Counted from the first letter of the stretch, positions 29,101 to 39,137 are shown. The stretch: 64,000 nt of DNA from Variovorax sp. PCZ-1 (GCF_018413605.1 NZ_JAHCDN010000001.1:1922001-1986000), one strand, 5' to 3'. Notes: generated from the letters alone by a model not told the origin. Program-made: numbers and translations.

Positions 29101-32100
29101 AAGCTTAATTCAGCACCATTAGCAATTTCAAAAGAACCAGATGTGAAAGGCGCGATAGGCAGCAGCGCGCTGCCGGTGTTGATTTGAATTAATCCACTGT
29201 TGCTCAGCAACGGTGTGTTCACCTGCCCACCGTCATACGATAGTTTGGCTCCGCTGCTTACACTAAAGCCCGCGATATTGCTGATTGAGCCAGACAGCAG
29301 AGACAGACTACCGCCGGGCAACCCACCCACGACAGAAAGTTCGCCTGAGCCCATCGCCAAGGTACGTGCGCCTGCACCTGAGAGGTTAGCTCCGCTCCAA
29401 TTACCCAGGCCACTCACTGTGCCGCCAGACCAAGTAAAGAGGCTGGCTACTTTGCCGCCAGTCGATGGTAAGTTCAATGTTCCGCCCACCAAACTCAATG
29501 TGCCACTCAGGTTCAAGTTTGTGGACGGCAAGGCCAGTGACCCGCCAGTTGCGATGAACAAGTTATCGTCAGCCCCTAAAAACAGGCCATTAAAACCGCC
29601 CGCGCTGACCCCAGCGCCAATGGTGATCGATCCAAAACCAGCAGGGCTTAATGTGACCAAATCCGTAGCGCTAGGCAAAGTGTTGTTCGACCAATTGAAC
29701 GGATCACTCCAGTTGAAACCATCACCATCACCATCACTGCTTCCATCCCAAATACCGTTTGCAAGCGCAGCACTACTGATACTCACATTCGCAAATGTCG
29801 AGCCGAAGCTCACCGTTCCTGCCAAACCAGCTGGCGATGTGATCGTGGAGGTAACGGCACCGACTGTGAACGAGCCACCGGAGCCCAAGCCGTTGGTTTC
29901 AATGAAATTAAAATTGTTGCCAACAGAAATCGTGCCGCCATTGATCGGCGTCAACGTGAGTACCGAGCCGTTGGAAACGTTCACTACGGAGCTATTGAAA
30001 ACAACCAAGGCATCGTTAGGCGTCACAATATTATTGCTGTCGATTGAAATATCCATCACACCGCCAGGTGCATTGGTAAAGTTGCCGTAGATGGTGATTT
30101 TTCCGGTACTGGTCGCTGTACCTGGTGCAATCGTCCCGAGATTGAGCAAGCTGGTATTCAAATCGCCTGCACCAGTGATCAAGGCACCTGATTCGTTGGT
30201 GAGAGTTAAACCACTGTATTTGAATTCGCCGTTGTTCAAATTGAGAATACCAGCGGCGCCGATTTTGCTGATCGGCGCGCCAATCCGCTGCGGAGCTACT
30301 GTCAGCGCATTTGTATTTAAATCTAATGTGTTGTCGCTCAAGATCACACTGCTTGCTTGGCTAGCACTGGTAAGCAATACTGGGTTGGGTGCTACACCAA
30401 TCGTGACTTCATGGTATAGCCCAGGTGCATCACCTCTGCTCCAGTTGCTGCCAACACTCCACTGAGAATCTGTTGCACCCGTCCAAGTGTTTTGCACGCC
30501 AACAGCTTTTGCAGTCAAGGTTTTCCCGGGAGTAGCAGCATTGAAAAATACAGGACTGCCCACGCTGGTATTCGCGCTGTAGCTGGATGCAGTGAATGTG
30601 CCGCCCGCACTGATCAGCGTTTGTATCTCTCCTCCTTGAAAACGCTGCAATACGCTCGGCGAGGCAAGCTCAGCCATTTTGACGCTGGGGCCAACACCTG
30701 TGAACTGCACGTTGTTTTGAACGATCAGGAGATCTGAGCTGTTGGCCGCCAAATCAACGATGAGGCTTGAGCGATCAGAGGCAGTTGTGCCGTCAAAAGT
30801 AAGATTGCCATTCACCGTGAGAGTTCCAATCACTCCGGGTGTAGAGCCAGGGGTGATGGTGCTACCCGAGGCGGCAGTGAGAACATCAGCCCCCCCCATA
30901 GACAACGTACCGTTGCCCGACAAGGTAGCCAAGTTTTGCAGCGTTGAATTACCGTTCAGGGTGAGAGTGTTATCTACTTTCACGGTATTCATTTGAATCG
31001 TTGAACCCGTTATGCTGACCAAGCCGGTGCCCTGGAAAGTTAGCGGTGTAGACGTGCCAAGCCGAATCGTGGAAGCAGTGAAGTTGCTGTTGTAGGTTTT
31101 GTTGTTGCCTACATCGGTGTCGATATTGAGCTCAAGGGTTTTACCCGTGACATTGAGCAGATTGAAATTTCCCAAATCCGCAGAATCAATCGTAAATTGA
31201 CTCGTTGAGAGCACATCCTTACCACCCGTGAGTGTTTTGGCAGTTGCATTGATGCTGATGTTGTTTGAAAACTTAGCGAGATTGGCCACACTCAAATCGA
31301 AAGTATCTGCACGAATGTTAAGGCTATTGATGCCATCAGTCGATGCGACTTTGACGTTGTTGACATCAATATCCAAGCCCGCATTCAAACTGGTGATCCC
31401 GCCGGTTTGTGCGCTCAACGTGAGCGAGCCTGCCGTGATGCTGTTCGTACCGAATTGAAAACCCAGCCCTGAGGCGATCGTGATGTCGTCATTGGTATTG
31501 ATACTCGATCCCAAAAGCAGGGTGTTGCCAGTTAAGCTGGTCAAATTCAGGCTATTCACACCCACACCGCTCACAAAAGAAAGCGCCGCTTGGCTGCGTG
31601 AGTCAATATAGGCACCAGCCGTGTTGTTTGCCAAGGTATCCAGCTCAACAGACAGATTCAGCGGCGAACCCGTGCTGCTAGCGACCAGTAATGGTGCAAC
31701 ACTCGTGCCCAAACCCGTAATAGCCTCTAGAAAGAGCCCGCCTGTACCGGCGGCAATGCTCTGTAAACCTACTTGCGTGATCGCGCCAGCGCTACTAAGC
31801 GTGACGGATGAGGCTGCGCCAGTAGCCTGCACACCGAATATCGAACCTACGCCAAAATTTTGGCTATTGCTAAAGTTAATTGTTGAGCTAGTTCCGGTTG
31901 TAGTAGCGCTAAAGGTATCGACAAGATTGTTACCCGCCAGATGGATGGACTTATCAACCGCATCAGCAAAAAGCTGCTTGGCAGTGATCACGGTACCCGC
32001 AGCTTGCGAGATCGCGGTACTGAGAGTAGAACTGTCGCCCGCAATGATGGTGAGATTTGCAGCACCCACATTGACAGCACCTACGACATTCACATCTCTA

Positions 32101-35100
32101 AACCGATTGCTATTGCTACCAACGAAAATCGTATCTGCATTCAGTATTTTTGAGAAATCGCTACCTGTTAAGCTGAAGCCGCTTGTAGCACCTACACCAA
32201 TTTGGGCATCCACAGTACCAGAGAAAGATGGCAAAAGTAAGACATTGCCGCCGTTAGCGTCAATCGATCCATTGATCGTGACATCCGTGCCTTTTAAAAG
32301 TACCGAAGCTGATCCAGCCACCGCAATCCCTTTGACCACGATGGTCGAATCGATACTCACTTCGCCAGTTAATGCGGTCAAACTGGCTTGTCCAGCCGAG
32401 TCGATGTCTTGGGAGACTTTGACGCCGCCGCCACTGTTAGTGACATTGATACCGAGGTTGACGCCTTGAGTCTTGAGCCCCGTAATGGAAGTAGGTGCTG
32501 GGCCGACTTGCCCAATGGTGAGATCCGTTGATGCAGCGTTGATAACGATATACCCCGTGGTGGAGTCTGCGGCAACGATAGGGTTACTGCCTTGCAACTG
32601 GAAATTAGTCAGATCAATATTGCCAGTGGCTTTAAAACCCGCTTGGTCTAACTGTGCAGCGCGGAGTACTTTTGAAGAAATTGAACCACCCGAGAAAAAA
32701 GAATAGTTTTTCGCACCGAACGGCGGACTGAAGTTTTGCGTCCCGTCGAACAGAATATTTCCACCCGACAAGTCCGATGCGCCCACAGTCACGAGACCAA
32801 CGCTGCCAAAAATCCGATTCAAGCTGCCATAACCAATGTCTAAAGCACCCCCGGCACTGCCGGTGGTATCTGAATCCACAAACGCGATGTTTCGCCCCGC
32901 AGTTTGCCCGCGGAGTACTACGCCGGCGAAGTCGCTGATGGCGCTGTCTGAATCCAAGTAGATTCGCTCATCCGCTGCAATGGTCAAAATACTGCCTGAG
33001 GACGATCCAGCGTTGATCGCTGTGCTATTGACGAACTCTTTCGAGGTGCGCAAGCTGACCTCAGCTTTGCCGATGCCATTGATATTGAATTCATTGGGCC
33101 CAGACATCGAAAGCTTGTTTTGACTGAAGATATCTACGACAGCATCGCTGCTGCCATTGTTGACATCGATGGCGTCTAAGAACAGGGGCGCCGCAGCGTC
33201 GTTTTCAACGTGTAGTTGGGTTTGAATCGATGCGCTCAAACTGCCTGCAATATTGCTCAGCCGCACTGGGGCTGCTGCACTTGCGACATTTGCGCTGGCG
33301 GCTGCACTGCCCAAGGTGACCTCATTCATACCCGACAAATTGGTTAAGACGGCCGCCGCTGTAGTGATTCCAGCACCCGCTGCACCAACCTCCACTGTTG
33401 CCTTATATGCGCTTGTTCCTGCAATTTTGCCAAGTTGCACACCGCCTTGACCAAAAAGCTGGATCAAGCGACTTCCTGGTGAACCCGTGCCGATCATGTC
33501 GATCTCGGCGGCAGCAGTCATGTTCAAATTGCCGCCGCCATTGGCGACTAGGCTGAGATTGCCATCGGCTTTGATGCGATTACTCAAGGAGATGACATTC
33601 GCACTGGTGATGGAAATGTCGTTGAGTGCAGTGCCCGTTCCTATCTCCCCTTGCAACGCGACTTGGCCGTTGGCATTGATGGTCAAATCATTGTTGCCCT
33701 GCACCTCACCTTGCAAAATCACTTGGCCGTTGCTGAAGGTTGTGATGGCTGCATCTTGAGTTAATGTCACTCTGCCATTGAGGCTCACATTCCCTCCCGA
33801 GACTGCGATACTTGCTGGCAAGTTGATCTGACCAAAATTAGCTGCGCTTGGGGCGGAGCTGTTGACTATCAACCCCCCAAGAGATTGACCCAACGTATTC
33901 GTAACTACGTTGCCAAATGTGATGTTTCCTGCAAGACCGAGTCCGAAGATTTCGGTTGTAAAAGTATCCAAACTCAACACCCCGGGCGAATTGCCTTGGA
34001 TCACGGCAGTACCTAGGTTAATGGATCCAGAATTCCCAACATTCGCCGAGCTGCTGTCGATGGTGAAAGCACCGGTGTATACGCTCAGAGTTTCAAAGTT
34101 AACAATGTTGATGTTTCCATTGGTCGTGATGCCACCTTTGTCAAGGTACAAATTACTGGGCGCTATGTTTGTATTGGAAATGCTGAGCGTGCCTGCACTG
34201 TTGATACCTGCCAGCCCATCAATTTCAGCGATGAAAGTGTTGGTGTTGCCAGTTAATATATCAATCGATCCTGCCGTCGATTTGGCTGCAATTTGATTGA
34301 TGGTGTTACTTGAGCCGCCTAAGTTGATGGAGCCGGCCTCCATTCTGAGGTTACCCCCCGTGATTGAGTTGGCAATATTTTGCGTGATGTTGCTGCTAGC
34401 AGCAGAACTGAGGAGCGCTACATTGTTAACACCAAACAATATAGATTGATCGACGGCAAGCAAGATGTTTCCAGCGAAGCTGGTGGTATCGCCAAATCGA
34501 ATGGCTTTGTTGGCAGAAAGAACATTAAATTCGTTTTGGCTGATTTGTAAGGAGCCCGAGCCACTGCTGTCCGTGTTGCCTCCGATTTTGATCAGTCGAT
34601 TGTTGTCATTTGGACGAATCAAAATGCTGCCTGTTGAGGCAACTACCGTTGAAGTGGATTGAATTTGAAAACGATCAGCCACCAAAGAAACGCTGTCCCC
34701 AGTGCCTGTTGCAGTGATCTGGGCGTTATCAACCACCTGAAGCAGCTTATCTGGCCCTCGGGCGTGAATTGAGATAGATTCAGCATTCATTTGCACGCCC
34801 TGCACTGCCCCAAATGAGCTGATATTGATATCACCGCCCACTGCGCTGTTGCCGAACTCCCCCGTACTGATAGAAATATTTTTATTGGCTATCAGCACAG
34901 AGCCGTTGCCTAAACCTATCCCTGTAGCAGCTTTCATCGTGATGGAGCCGCCAGTAGATATGATGCTCACCTTCTCGCCAGTGTTGCTGAAATTAGTGGT
35001 CACCACATTAGGGCCGTTTATACCTCCGGTCCATTGCGTACCTGCTTCTAGCAAGATATTGCCGCCTGCTTGAATCGTAAATTGCGGCATGGTGGCCGCG

Positions 35101-37106
35101 TTCCAACCCGCAAAAACGACGCCCATACTAGGAACGACTGAAGCATTTGTAGTGCGCAGTGTCAAATCTTGGGCAACCACCAAACCGTTGTCTGTAAATG
35201 GTGTTAAGCCAAATGTGATTTTGTTAGCCGCTTCCAGCAAGATATTGGCAGTTAGCCCAATGGACTCCAAAGTCGACTCATAAATCGTAGCCAGCGTGCC
35301 GCCAGCAGCTGCCGTGATCGTGCCGCCTGTGAAAGCGGGGTCAGAAGTTCCGCTGCCGCCTTGAATCAAGATTTCATCAGGATCTAACAACAAAGTCCCA
35401 GTGCGCCCTCTTCTCGCCGTCAAATCAGCTCTACCTCGAAAGTAAAGATTTTTCTTACCTGAAGTCTCGCCGAATCCGCCGTCACCGCCTTGCTCACCGC
35501 CTTTGGCGTGCAGCGTGCCTGCAAAATAGGTGTCGTTGTCTGCCCAGACGATGGCCTTGCCGCCTTTGCCGTTGACTCTGGCATTGGCTTCTAGCAGAAC
35601 GCCGCTGCTGATATTGGTGTTGTAGGCGTTGGTGATGTCCGCATTAGCGCCTTTGTAATCGCCGCCGACAAGTATCGTGCCGCCACCAGAATCGCCGCTG
35701 GCCAGCAATTGCGCGCCAGTATCAAGGCTGACTGTGCCGGGGCTGAGGATTTGAATCGTGCCGCCAACATGACTTGCGCTGATGAGCTGCAATGTGCCAG
35801 TAGCATCGGCCGCACCCACGCTGGGTGAGCTGGCATTGATCAGGGAGGCGATGCGCGATTCTTGGCCACCGAAGATGCGGATGGTGCCGCCAGGCTGGCC
35901 GGTGGCGCTGATACTGCTGCCTGCTTCAGTGAGCACACGACCTTGATTTGCTACTATTTCAATAGCACCTCCCGCAGCACCAATGCCGGCGACAGGGCTA
36001 ATTGGCACTGAATTTCCAGCGTTGGCACTGATGCTTGCACCCGCACCTACCGTGATATTGCCTTGGGTGGATTGGATGCTGATGCTGCCACCGGCTTGCG
36101 CTTGGCCTGCATTAGTACCGCCATTGGCTTCGATGATGGGGGCTTTGCTGCTGCTTGCGTCTTTGACGATCTCGATATCTTTGATAGCGCGCAATACGAC
36201 TTTGCCACCTTCCATCGTGGCCGTTTGCGCTTGAATCACGCCGCTGTGGCGCAATGTACCGGCAAACACGCCAACAGCGTTGCCTTGGAGCGTACCCAGG
36301 TTGATCACTTTGTTGTCTGCGCCTTGTACGATGAAGCGCATGCCCTCTAAGCCGCGCCCCACCACTTCAACGGTTTGACCTGCGCCTAGGATCACATTGC
36401 CATTCTCGGCTTTGATGAGGGCATCTTTGCCTGTGGCTATTTGCGGTGCAATCAGCACCACATCACCATTGCGTGAGCGGATCACACCATCCACCTGCAC
36501 GCCACCCGAGAGGGCGTTGCCTTCAAAGCGCAAGCGCCCTGCTCTGGCATCGGCCTCCGACATGCCCAACGTGGAGGCTGTGAAACCTGCAGTATCAACC
36601 ACGCCGCCAGCGCCCACAGCGATGCCGTTTTGATTGACCAAGATCACATTGCCGTTGGAGCGCAGCGTGCCGTGAATTTGCGAGGGTATGTTGGTAACGA
36701 CTCTGTTGATGCTGCTGGAGCCGACATTCGGTTGGTTGATGTTGGTGGCGTGGCCACTGCCGATGTTGAAGCTTTGCCAGTTGATAACGCTGGTGTTGCC
36801 TGCGCCGTTGGTGGTGTTGACGTTCAGCGTATTTCCGTTTTGCTGAATGTTTGCGCCGCCATGCACGGCCACGCCGCCCTGAGGCAGATTTTGCGCATGC
36901 AGTTGGCCCAGGCCAGCGAAGGTCAGGCTCAGCCCGGTGATGGCTTGGGAGACGCGGACACTCGCCGCACCGAAGGCCTGCGCTAAAGCGAAGCTCAGGC
37001 TTTGGGGCACAAACTGCAAGTCTTGTCTGACGCGGCTGCGCTTGGCGCTGCCGCGCAGCATCACCAGACTGCTGGATCGCTTGCTGAGCTTGGAAGATTC
37101 GGTCAT
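26148..37106 (-). CDS. Giant filamentous-haemagglutinin-like adhesin (two-partner secretion TpsA)
   Basis: A 3652-residue exoprotein. An extended leader ends near residue 71 (LGQLHA/QNLPQ). The TPS secretion domain follows at about 75-330, with WQSFNIG (110-116) and NQNGI (158-162) in the places of the family's conserved motifs. The body is thousands of residues of Gly/Ser/Asn/Thr-rich beta-helix repeats. Two WT...W...NWS modules are seen at about 2204-2235 and 2452-2480; the second contains DGDGDG, perhaps a calcium site. The C-terminus has a polyproline run, acidic residues and Cys in NCNGC. No TpsB transporter gene is in the window. Residues about 366-385 are repeat-encoded. Confidence 0.9.
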   Translation of the reverse strand: MTESSKLSKRSSSLVMLRGSAKRSRVRQDLQFVPQSLSFALAQAFGAASVRVSQAITGLSLTFAGLGQLHAQNLPQGGVAVHGGANIQQNGNTLNVNTTNGAGNTSVINWQSFNIGSGHATNINQPNVGSSSINRVVTNIPSQIHGTLRSNGNVILVNQNGIAVGAGGVVDTAGFTASTLGMSEADARAGRLRFEGNALSGGVQVDGVIRSRNGDVVLIAPQIATGKDALIKAENGNVILGAGQTVEVVGRGLEGMRFIVQGADNKVINLGTLQGNAVGVFAGTLRHSGVIQAQTATMEGGKVVLRAIKDIEIVKDASSSKAPIIEANGGTNAGQAQAGGSISIQSTQGNITVGAGASISANAGNSVPISPVAGIGAAGGAIEIVANQGRVLTEAGSSISATGQPGGTIRIFGGQESRIASLINASSPSVGAADATGTLQLISASHVGGTIQILSPGTVSLDTGAQLLASGDSGGGTILVGGDYKGANADITNAYNTNISSGVLLEANARVNGKGGKAIVWADNDTYFAGTLHAKGGEQGGDGGFGETSGKKNLYFRGRADLTARRGRTGTLLLDPDEILIQGGSGTSDPAFTGGTITAAAGGTLATIYESTLESIGLTANILLEAANKITFGLTPFTDNGLVVAQDLTLRTTNASVVPSMGVVFAGWNAATMPQFTIQAGGNILLEAGTQWTGGINGPNVVTTNFSNTGEKVSIISTGGSITMKAATGIGLGNGSVLIANKNISISTGEFGNSAVGGDINISSFGAVQGVQMNAESISIHARGPDKLLQVVDNAQITATGTGDSVSLVADRFQIQSTSTVVASTGSILIRPNDNNRLIKIGGNTDSSGSGSLQISQNEFNVLSANKAIRFGDTTSFAGNILLAVDQSILFGVNNVALLSSAASSNITQNIANSITGGNLRMEAGSINLGGSSNTINQIAAKSTAGSIDILTGNTNTFIAEIDGLAGINSAGTLSISNTNIAPSNLYLDKGGITTNGNINIVNFETLSVYTGAFTIDSSSANVGNSGSINLGTAVIQGNSPGVLSLDTFTTEIFGLGLAGNITFGNVVTNTLGQSLGGLIVNSSAPSAANFGQINLPASIAVSGGNVSLNGRVTLTQDAAITTFSNGQVILQGEVQGNNDLTINANGQVALQGEIGTGTALNDISITSANVISLSNRIKADGNLSLVANGGGNLNMTAAAEIDMIGTGSPGSRLIQLFGQGGVQLGKIAGTSAYKATVEVGAAGAGITTAAAVLTNLSGMNEVTLGSAAASANVASAAAPVRLSNIAGSLSASIQTQLHVENDAAAPLFLDAIDVNNGSSDAVVDIFSQNKLSMSGPNEFNINGIGKAEVSLRTSKEFVNSTAINAGSSSGSILTIAADERIYLDSDSAISDFAGVVLRGQTAGRNIAFVDSDTTGSAGGALDIGYGSLNRIFGSVGLVTVGASDLSGGNILFDGTQNFSPPFGAKNYSFFSGGSISSKVLRAAQLDQAGFKATGNIDLTNFQLQGSNPIVAADSTTGYIVINAASTDLTIGQVGPAPTSITGLKTQGVNLGINVTNSGGGVKVSQDIDSAGQASLTALTGEVSIDSTIVVKGIAVAGSASVLLKGTDVTINGSIDANGGNVLLLPSFSGTVDAQIGVGATSGFSLTGSDFSKILNADTIFVGSNSNRFRDVNVVGAVNVGAANLTIIAGDSSTLSTAISQAAGTVITAKQLFADAVDKSIHLAGNNLVDTFSATTTGTSSTINFSNSQNFGVGSIFGVQATGAASSVTLSSAGAITQVGLQSIAAGTGGLFLEAITGLGTSVAPLLVASSTGSPLNLSVELDTLANNTAGAYIDSRSQAALSFVSGVGVNSLNLTSLTGNTLLLGSSINTNDDITIASGLGFQFGTNSITAGSLTLSAQTGGITSLNAGLDIDVNNVKVASTDGINSLNIRADTFDLSVANLAKFSNNISINATAKTLTGGKDVLSTSQFTIDSADLGNFNLLNVTGKTLELNIDTDVGNNKTYNSNFTASTIRLGTSTPLTFQGTGLVSITGSTIQMNTVKVDNTLTLNGNSTLQNLATLSGNGTLSMGGADVLTAASGSTITPGSTPGVIGTLTVNGNLTFDGTTASDRSSLIVDLAANSSDLLIVQNNVQFTGVGPSVKMAELASPSVLQRFQGGEIQTLISAGGTFTASSYSANTSVGSPVFFNAATPGKTLTAKAVGVQNTWTGATDSQWSVGSNWSRGDAPGLYHEVTIGVAPNPVLLTSASQASSVILSDNTLDLNTNALTVAPQRIGAPISKIGAAGILNLNNGEFKYSGLTLTNESGALITGAGDLNTSLLNLGTIAPGTATSTGKITIYGNFTNAPGGVMDISIDSNNIVTPNDALVVFNSSVVNVSNGSVLTLTPINGGTISVGNNFNFIETNGLGSGGSFTVGAVTSTITSPAGLAGTVSFGSTFANVSISSAALANGIWDGSSDGDGDGFNWSDPFNWSNNTLPSATDLVTLSPAGFGSITIGAGVSAGGFNGLFLGADDNLFIATGGSLALPSTNLNLSGTLSLVGGTLNLPSTGGKVASLFTWSGGTVSGLGNWSGANLSGAGARTLAMGSGELSVVGGLPGGSLSLLSGSISNIAGFSVSSGAKLSYDGGQVNTPLLSNSGLIQINTGSALLPIAPFTSGSFEIANGAELSFFNNTTLAAGSSILGGTLSVVSGKTLDATAAGLLNRGVSSVTQIAGTLLTAGLETSELIFTTGGSLSGAAGSTLNVNTKWDDTNAAGITGFTNIAITQAAGDLNIHNDIKAASTISLNANTGKIQSLGPNGISAATVLAFADGNIDLRSASLTSTTVSAESKTGDIQLGMQGELVLGDITTAAGKTASIIATGKVSQGAAITTLGSLELDMNSSDLTLSNVNNQFGQGLTVIDGGQVILQAAAGSTLAVAGNMVGLQAFGDTLQLGNSSLGLTVTDTGASFTAVAQGSISQAGVLNIAGSSDLTAVGGNISLVTASTYGGLVRLISGGSSEINSNGGLTFAQVSAQNFTAKAVGNIAQIGAINVGAGLTSLEAPGQTIQLLNPANDFANLQIVDSATLQIVDANNLTINGKATSTADISFATGINSTSLITPNLSLSATSALANVNMGVNVSGATTFNFVGGGSYNNITVNNASTGTSTYGSIVTGGDVALSQAGAVSVGIVQAGKLDITAAGAVSQYGAINAAEVSVNAAGFDVLLTDGTNAIGQFSVAGKNVSLTSLLDVNPNISATGNVVINADSITQSVSNAIASGSLLANVNGGIDLLGNNQLGAVSGSAATGTINIKDIGGSLVLNNLQAPAGDINITSTGALVQGSGALSAIGINLNAAGLGSSGAGMLLIDAGNSVTFNATGGDAYLRNNNNNKHLLTGASAVGVLHYETTTGSGYEIRGDVSARDVELLSGGLLQIGGGANGVRVTASNSLLLEAMAINLGSAAATASQAVQSNGSLTVNSFGDLNITGGQTGAFSSLDAVGAVSVNVLGGINITGGAGGAYARLDPTGSASMNITAGAGINLLGGTGAGAYAAIVSDGNITINAPSLNLTPGSGLDADAVVLSNFGLISSPSNCNGCLVLSVTPLGNGITNAGIYIPPPPPPPAPAPAVSTVPDANAVPVQLAQIGGALQDAERDPEDVRETEPDISVEGQNCP
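35949..36008 (+). repeat. Dispersed repeat copy 9, inside the giant adhesin gene
   Basis: TGCTACTATTTCAATAGCAC, CTCCCGCAG, CACCAATGCCGGCGA, CAGGGCTAATTGGCA. Antisense to the gene and in the same frame as the metC copy: it encodes PVAGIGAAGGAIEIVAN, compared with PVAGIESARSATDLIAN in the metC-like protein. Confidence 0.87.
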
Positions 37107-37429
37107 GTTGTATAGCTCTTTTTCTGCCCATCTTCATGGACACGGGTGGCAATAGGCTTCATTTGCGCACACGTATGGCAGGCAAACTTACACCTCTTTG
37201 CAATATAGACGAAAGTGGGGGGATTGCGTGTGAAAAATGCACGCTTTATGGGGCGCAATGGCGTCGTTTTACGCAACAAATAGTCACATTCTCATTTTTT
37301 ATATAAAAACAGCCATTTCCCGGCGTGGGCTGTGCGCAGAGTGCTATCAAAAAAGAAGTGTTTAAATATGCCTGTATGCCGCACGTCTGAATTGCAGTTT
37401 GTGGCAAAAAAACCCGCAAAATCCTACAG
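37107..37429. other. Gap between the adhesin and aat genes
   Basis: A 323-bp divergent spacer. It should contain the promoters of the giant adhesin (minus) and aat (plus), but no clear -35/-10 pair could be chosen. It holds an A/T-rich stretch and a reverse dispersed-repeat copy at 37300-37356. No coding region is supported. Confidence 0.6.
37300..37356 (-). repeat. Dispersed repeat copy 11 (reverse), upstream of aat
   Basis: On the minus strand: TTGATAGCACTCTGCGCA, CAGCCCACGCCGG, GAAATGGCTG, then a T/A-rich tail. A clear copy, one of four in reverse orientation. Confidence 0.85.
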
Positions 37430-38191
37430 ATGCAAGCCCCCCACGATCCCCCCCGCCTGCCATGGCTGGCAGGAGGGCAAGATTTTCCGCCCGTCACGCA
37501 GGCTTGGGGGCTCACGCATCCAGCGCCAGGCTTGCTGGCTTTGGGCGCTGATTTGGAAGTTGAAACGCTTTGCAGGGCATACCAACAAGGCATTTTTCCT
37601 TGGTTCAGCGAAGGGCAACCGATTCTGTGGTGGAGCCCAGATCCGCGTATGGTGCTGCCCGTGGCAGAGTTCAAATTGCACCGCAGTCTGCGCAAAAGCT
37701 TGGCCTCTTTTTTACACACACCTGGCTGTGAAGTGCGCCTTGACCATGATTTCCCTGCGGTGATTGCCGCTTGCGCGAACACGCCGCGCGATGGGCAGGC
37801 TGGCACTTGGATTTTGCCGGAGATGCAGGCAGCTTATATCGCGCTGCATCAGGCCGGCTTTGCCCACAGCATCGAAACTTGGGCTCATGGCAAGCTGGTG
37901 GGCGGTTTGTATTGCACAGCCCTTGGCGGCGCGGTGTTCGGCGAGTCCATGTTTGCTCATCAAACCAATGCCTCAAAGATTGCTTTGTGTGCGCTGGTCG
38001 CCTTGTGCAAATCACAAGGCGTGGCGCTGATTGATTGCCAGCAAAACACGGCGCATTTGGCCTCGCTCGGCGCGCGCGAGATGCCACGCGAGGCGTTCTG
38101 TGCGCATGTTTTGTCCAGTGCAAAAAATAAACTGTCGTGGCAGGCTAAATCCGTAGAATGGCAAGTCTTGGATGTGCGGTTGGCATCTTAG
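37430..38191 (+). CDS. aat: Leucyl/phenylalanyl-tRNA-protein transferase
   Basis: A 253-residue enzyme that adds Leu or Phe from aminoacyl-tRNA to proteins with N-terminal Arg or Lys, creating ClpS/ClpAP degrons. Family motifs are visible: GLLALGADLEVETLCRAYQQ, GIFPWFSEGQPILWWSPDPR, GGLYCTALGGAVFGESMF and LIDCQQNTAHLASLGAREM. Length is normal for Aat. Bpt follows 43 bp downstream on the same strand, so both Leu-transferases of the N-degron pathway are made together. The start at 37430 fits the family length; the upstream region carries a reverse dispersed repeat. Confidence 0.96.
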   Translation: MQAPHDPPRLPWLAGGQDFPPVTQAWGLTHPAPGLLALGADLEVETLCRAYQQGIFPWFSEGQPILWWSPDPRMVLPVAEFKLHRSLRKSLASFLHTPGCEVRLDHDFPAVIAACANTPRDGQAGTWILPEMQAAYIALHQAGFAHSIETWAHGKLVGGLYCTALGGAVFGESMFAHQTNASKIALCALVALCKSQGVALIDCQQNTAHLASLGAREMPREAFCAHVLSSAKNKLSWQAKSVEWQVLDVRLAS

Positions 38192-38234
38192 GTATTTTCC
38201 TCGGACACACTAGCTCAAGCCACTTAGACCCACC

Positions 38235-38969
38235 ATGACACTACTCAAGGATCTCCCGCTTCAGACCTTGCAGTTCTACGCCACGGCGCCGTATCCGTGC
38301 AGCTATTTGCCGGGCAAGGTGGCGCGTTCGCAGGTGGCCACACCCAGCCACTTGGTGCATAACGAAGCGTATTCAGAGCTGGTGGCCAGCGGCTTTCGGC
38401 GCAGTGGGATGTTTACTTACCGGCCTTACTGCGATGGCTGCAAAGCTTGCGTGCCGCTGCGTGTGAATGTGGCGAATTTTGTGCCATCGCGCAGCCAAAA
38501 GCGAGCACAAAAGCAGCATACAAATTTGCAGGTGCGAGTGATGAAGCTTGGCTTTGTACAAGAGCACTACGAGCTGTATCTACGCTATCAAAACGGGCGG
38601 CATGCAGGCGGCGGTATGGATCATGACAGCATTGATCAATACACCCAATTCCTGCTGCAAAGCCGTGTGAATTCGCGCATCGTAGAGTTTCGCGAGCCTG
38701 GTTTGAATGGCGAACTCGGCGCTTTAAAAATCGTGGCGATTTTGGATGTGCTCTCTGTCGGCATCTCAGCGGTTTACACGTTTTATGAGCCGGATGCTAA
38801 GGCCGCGTATGGCACTTACAGCATCCTCTGGCAGATCAGCCAAGCCAAGCAGCTGGGCTTGGCGCATGTGTATCTTGGCTACTGGATTGAAAACAGCCCG
38901 AAGATGACTTACAAGGCGCAATTCAAACCGCATGAGCTGCTGATCGACGGGGTTTGGCAAGCTGCTTAA
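38235..38969 (+). CDS. bpt: Aspartate/glutamate leucyltransferase
   Basis: A 244-residue protein of the arginyltransferase (ATE) fold. In bacteria, Bpt attaches Leu to proteins bearing N-terminal Asp or Glu. The N-terminal Cys-bearing signature [14 protein letters not shown] and [16 protein letters not shown], and the C-terminal [20 protein letters not shown] and [11 protein letters not shown] motifs are present. It follows aat with a 43-bp gap and ends before a CCGTTCG-type repeat. Older annotations call this an arginyl-tRNA-protein transferase; the bacterial form is better described as a leucyltransferase. Confidence 0.95.
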   Translation: MTLLKDLPLQTLQFYATAPYPCSYLPGKVARSQVATPSHLVHNEAYSELVASGFRRSGMFTYRPYCDGCKACVPLRVNVANFVPSRSQKRAQKQHTNLQVRVMKLGFVQEHYELYLRYQNGRHAGGGMDHDSIDQYTQFLLQSRVNSRIVEFREPGLNGELGALKIVAILDVLSVGISAVYTFYEPDAKAAYGTYSILWQISQAKQLGLAHVYLGYWIENSPKMTYKAQFKPHELLIDGVWQAA

Positions 38970-38990
38970 GCCCGTTTCCGTTCGTGCTTA

Positions 38991-39085
38991 GCCGTTCGGT
39001 TCAGGCAGAGCATGGCCTGCCCTGAGCTTGCCGAAGAGCGAAGCCCTTGCGAGCCCTTCGACCAGACTCAAGGCGAACGGAATCG
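38991..39085. repeat. CCGTTCG/CGAACGG palindromic repeat, copy C
   Basis: CCGTTCGGTTCAGGCAGAGC, then CCTGAGCTTGCCGAAG, and in mirror orientation CCTTCGACCAGACTCAAGGC, GAACGG. It belongs to the same family as 14294-14321, 15717-15742 and 52602-52661. It fills the gap between bpt and the IclR gene. Confidence 0.85.
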
Positions 39086-39137
39086 AACGATCAGCTATGA
39101 CGTTTGGCAAGCCAGCTGATTTCACACTATAAAATTC

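Noticed and set aside
29200-32469. Long plus-strand frames (up to about 296 codons) antisense to the giant adhesin
   Set aside because: They arise from the repetitive Gly/Ser/Thr codon pattern of the adhesin; they are Pro/Ala/Val/Leu-rich with no recognisable domain or ribosome-binding site.
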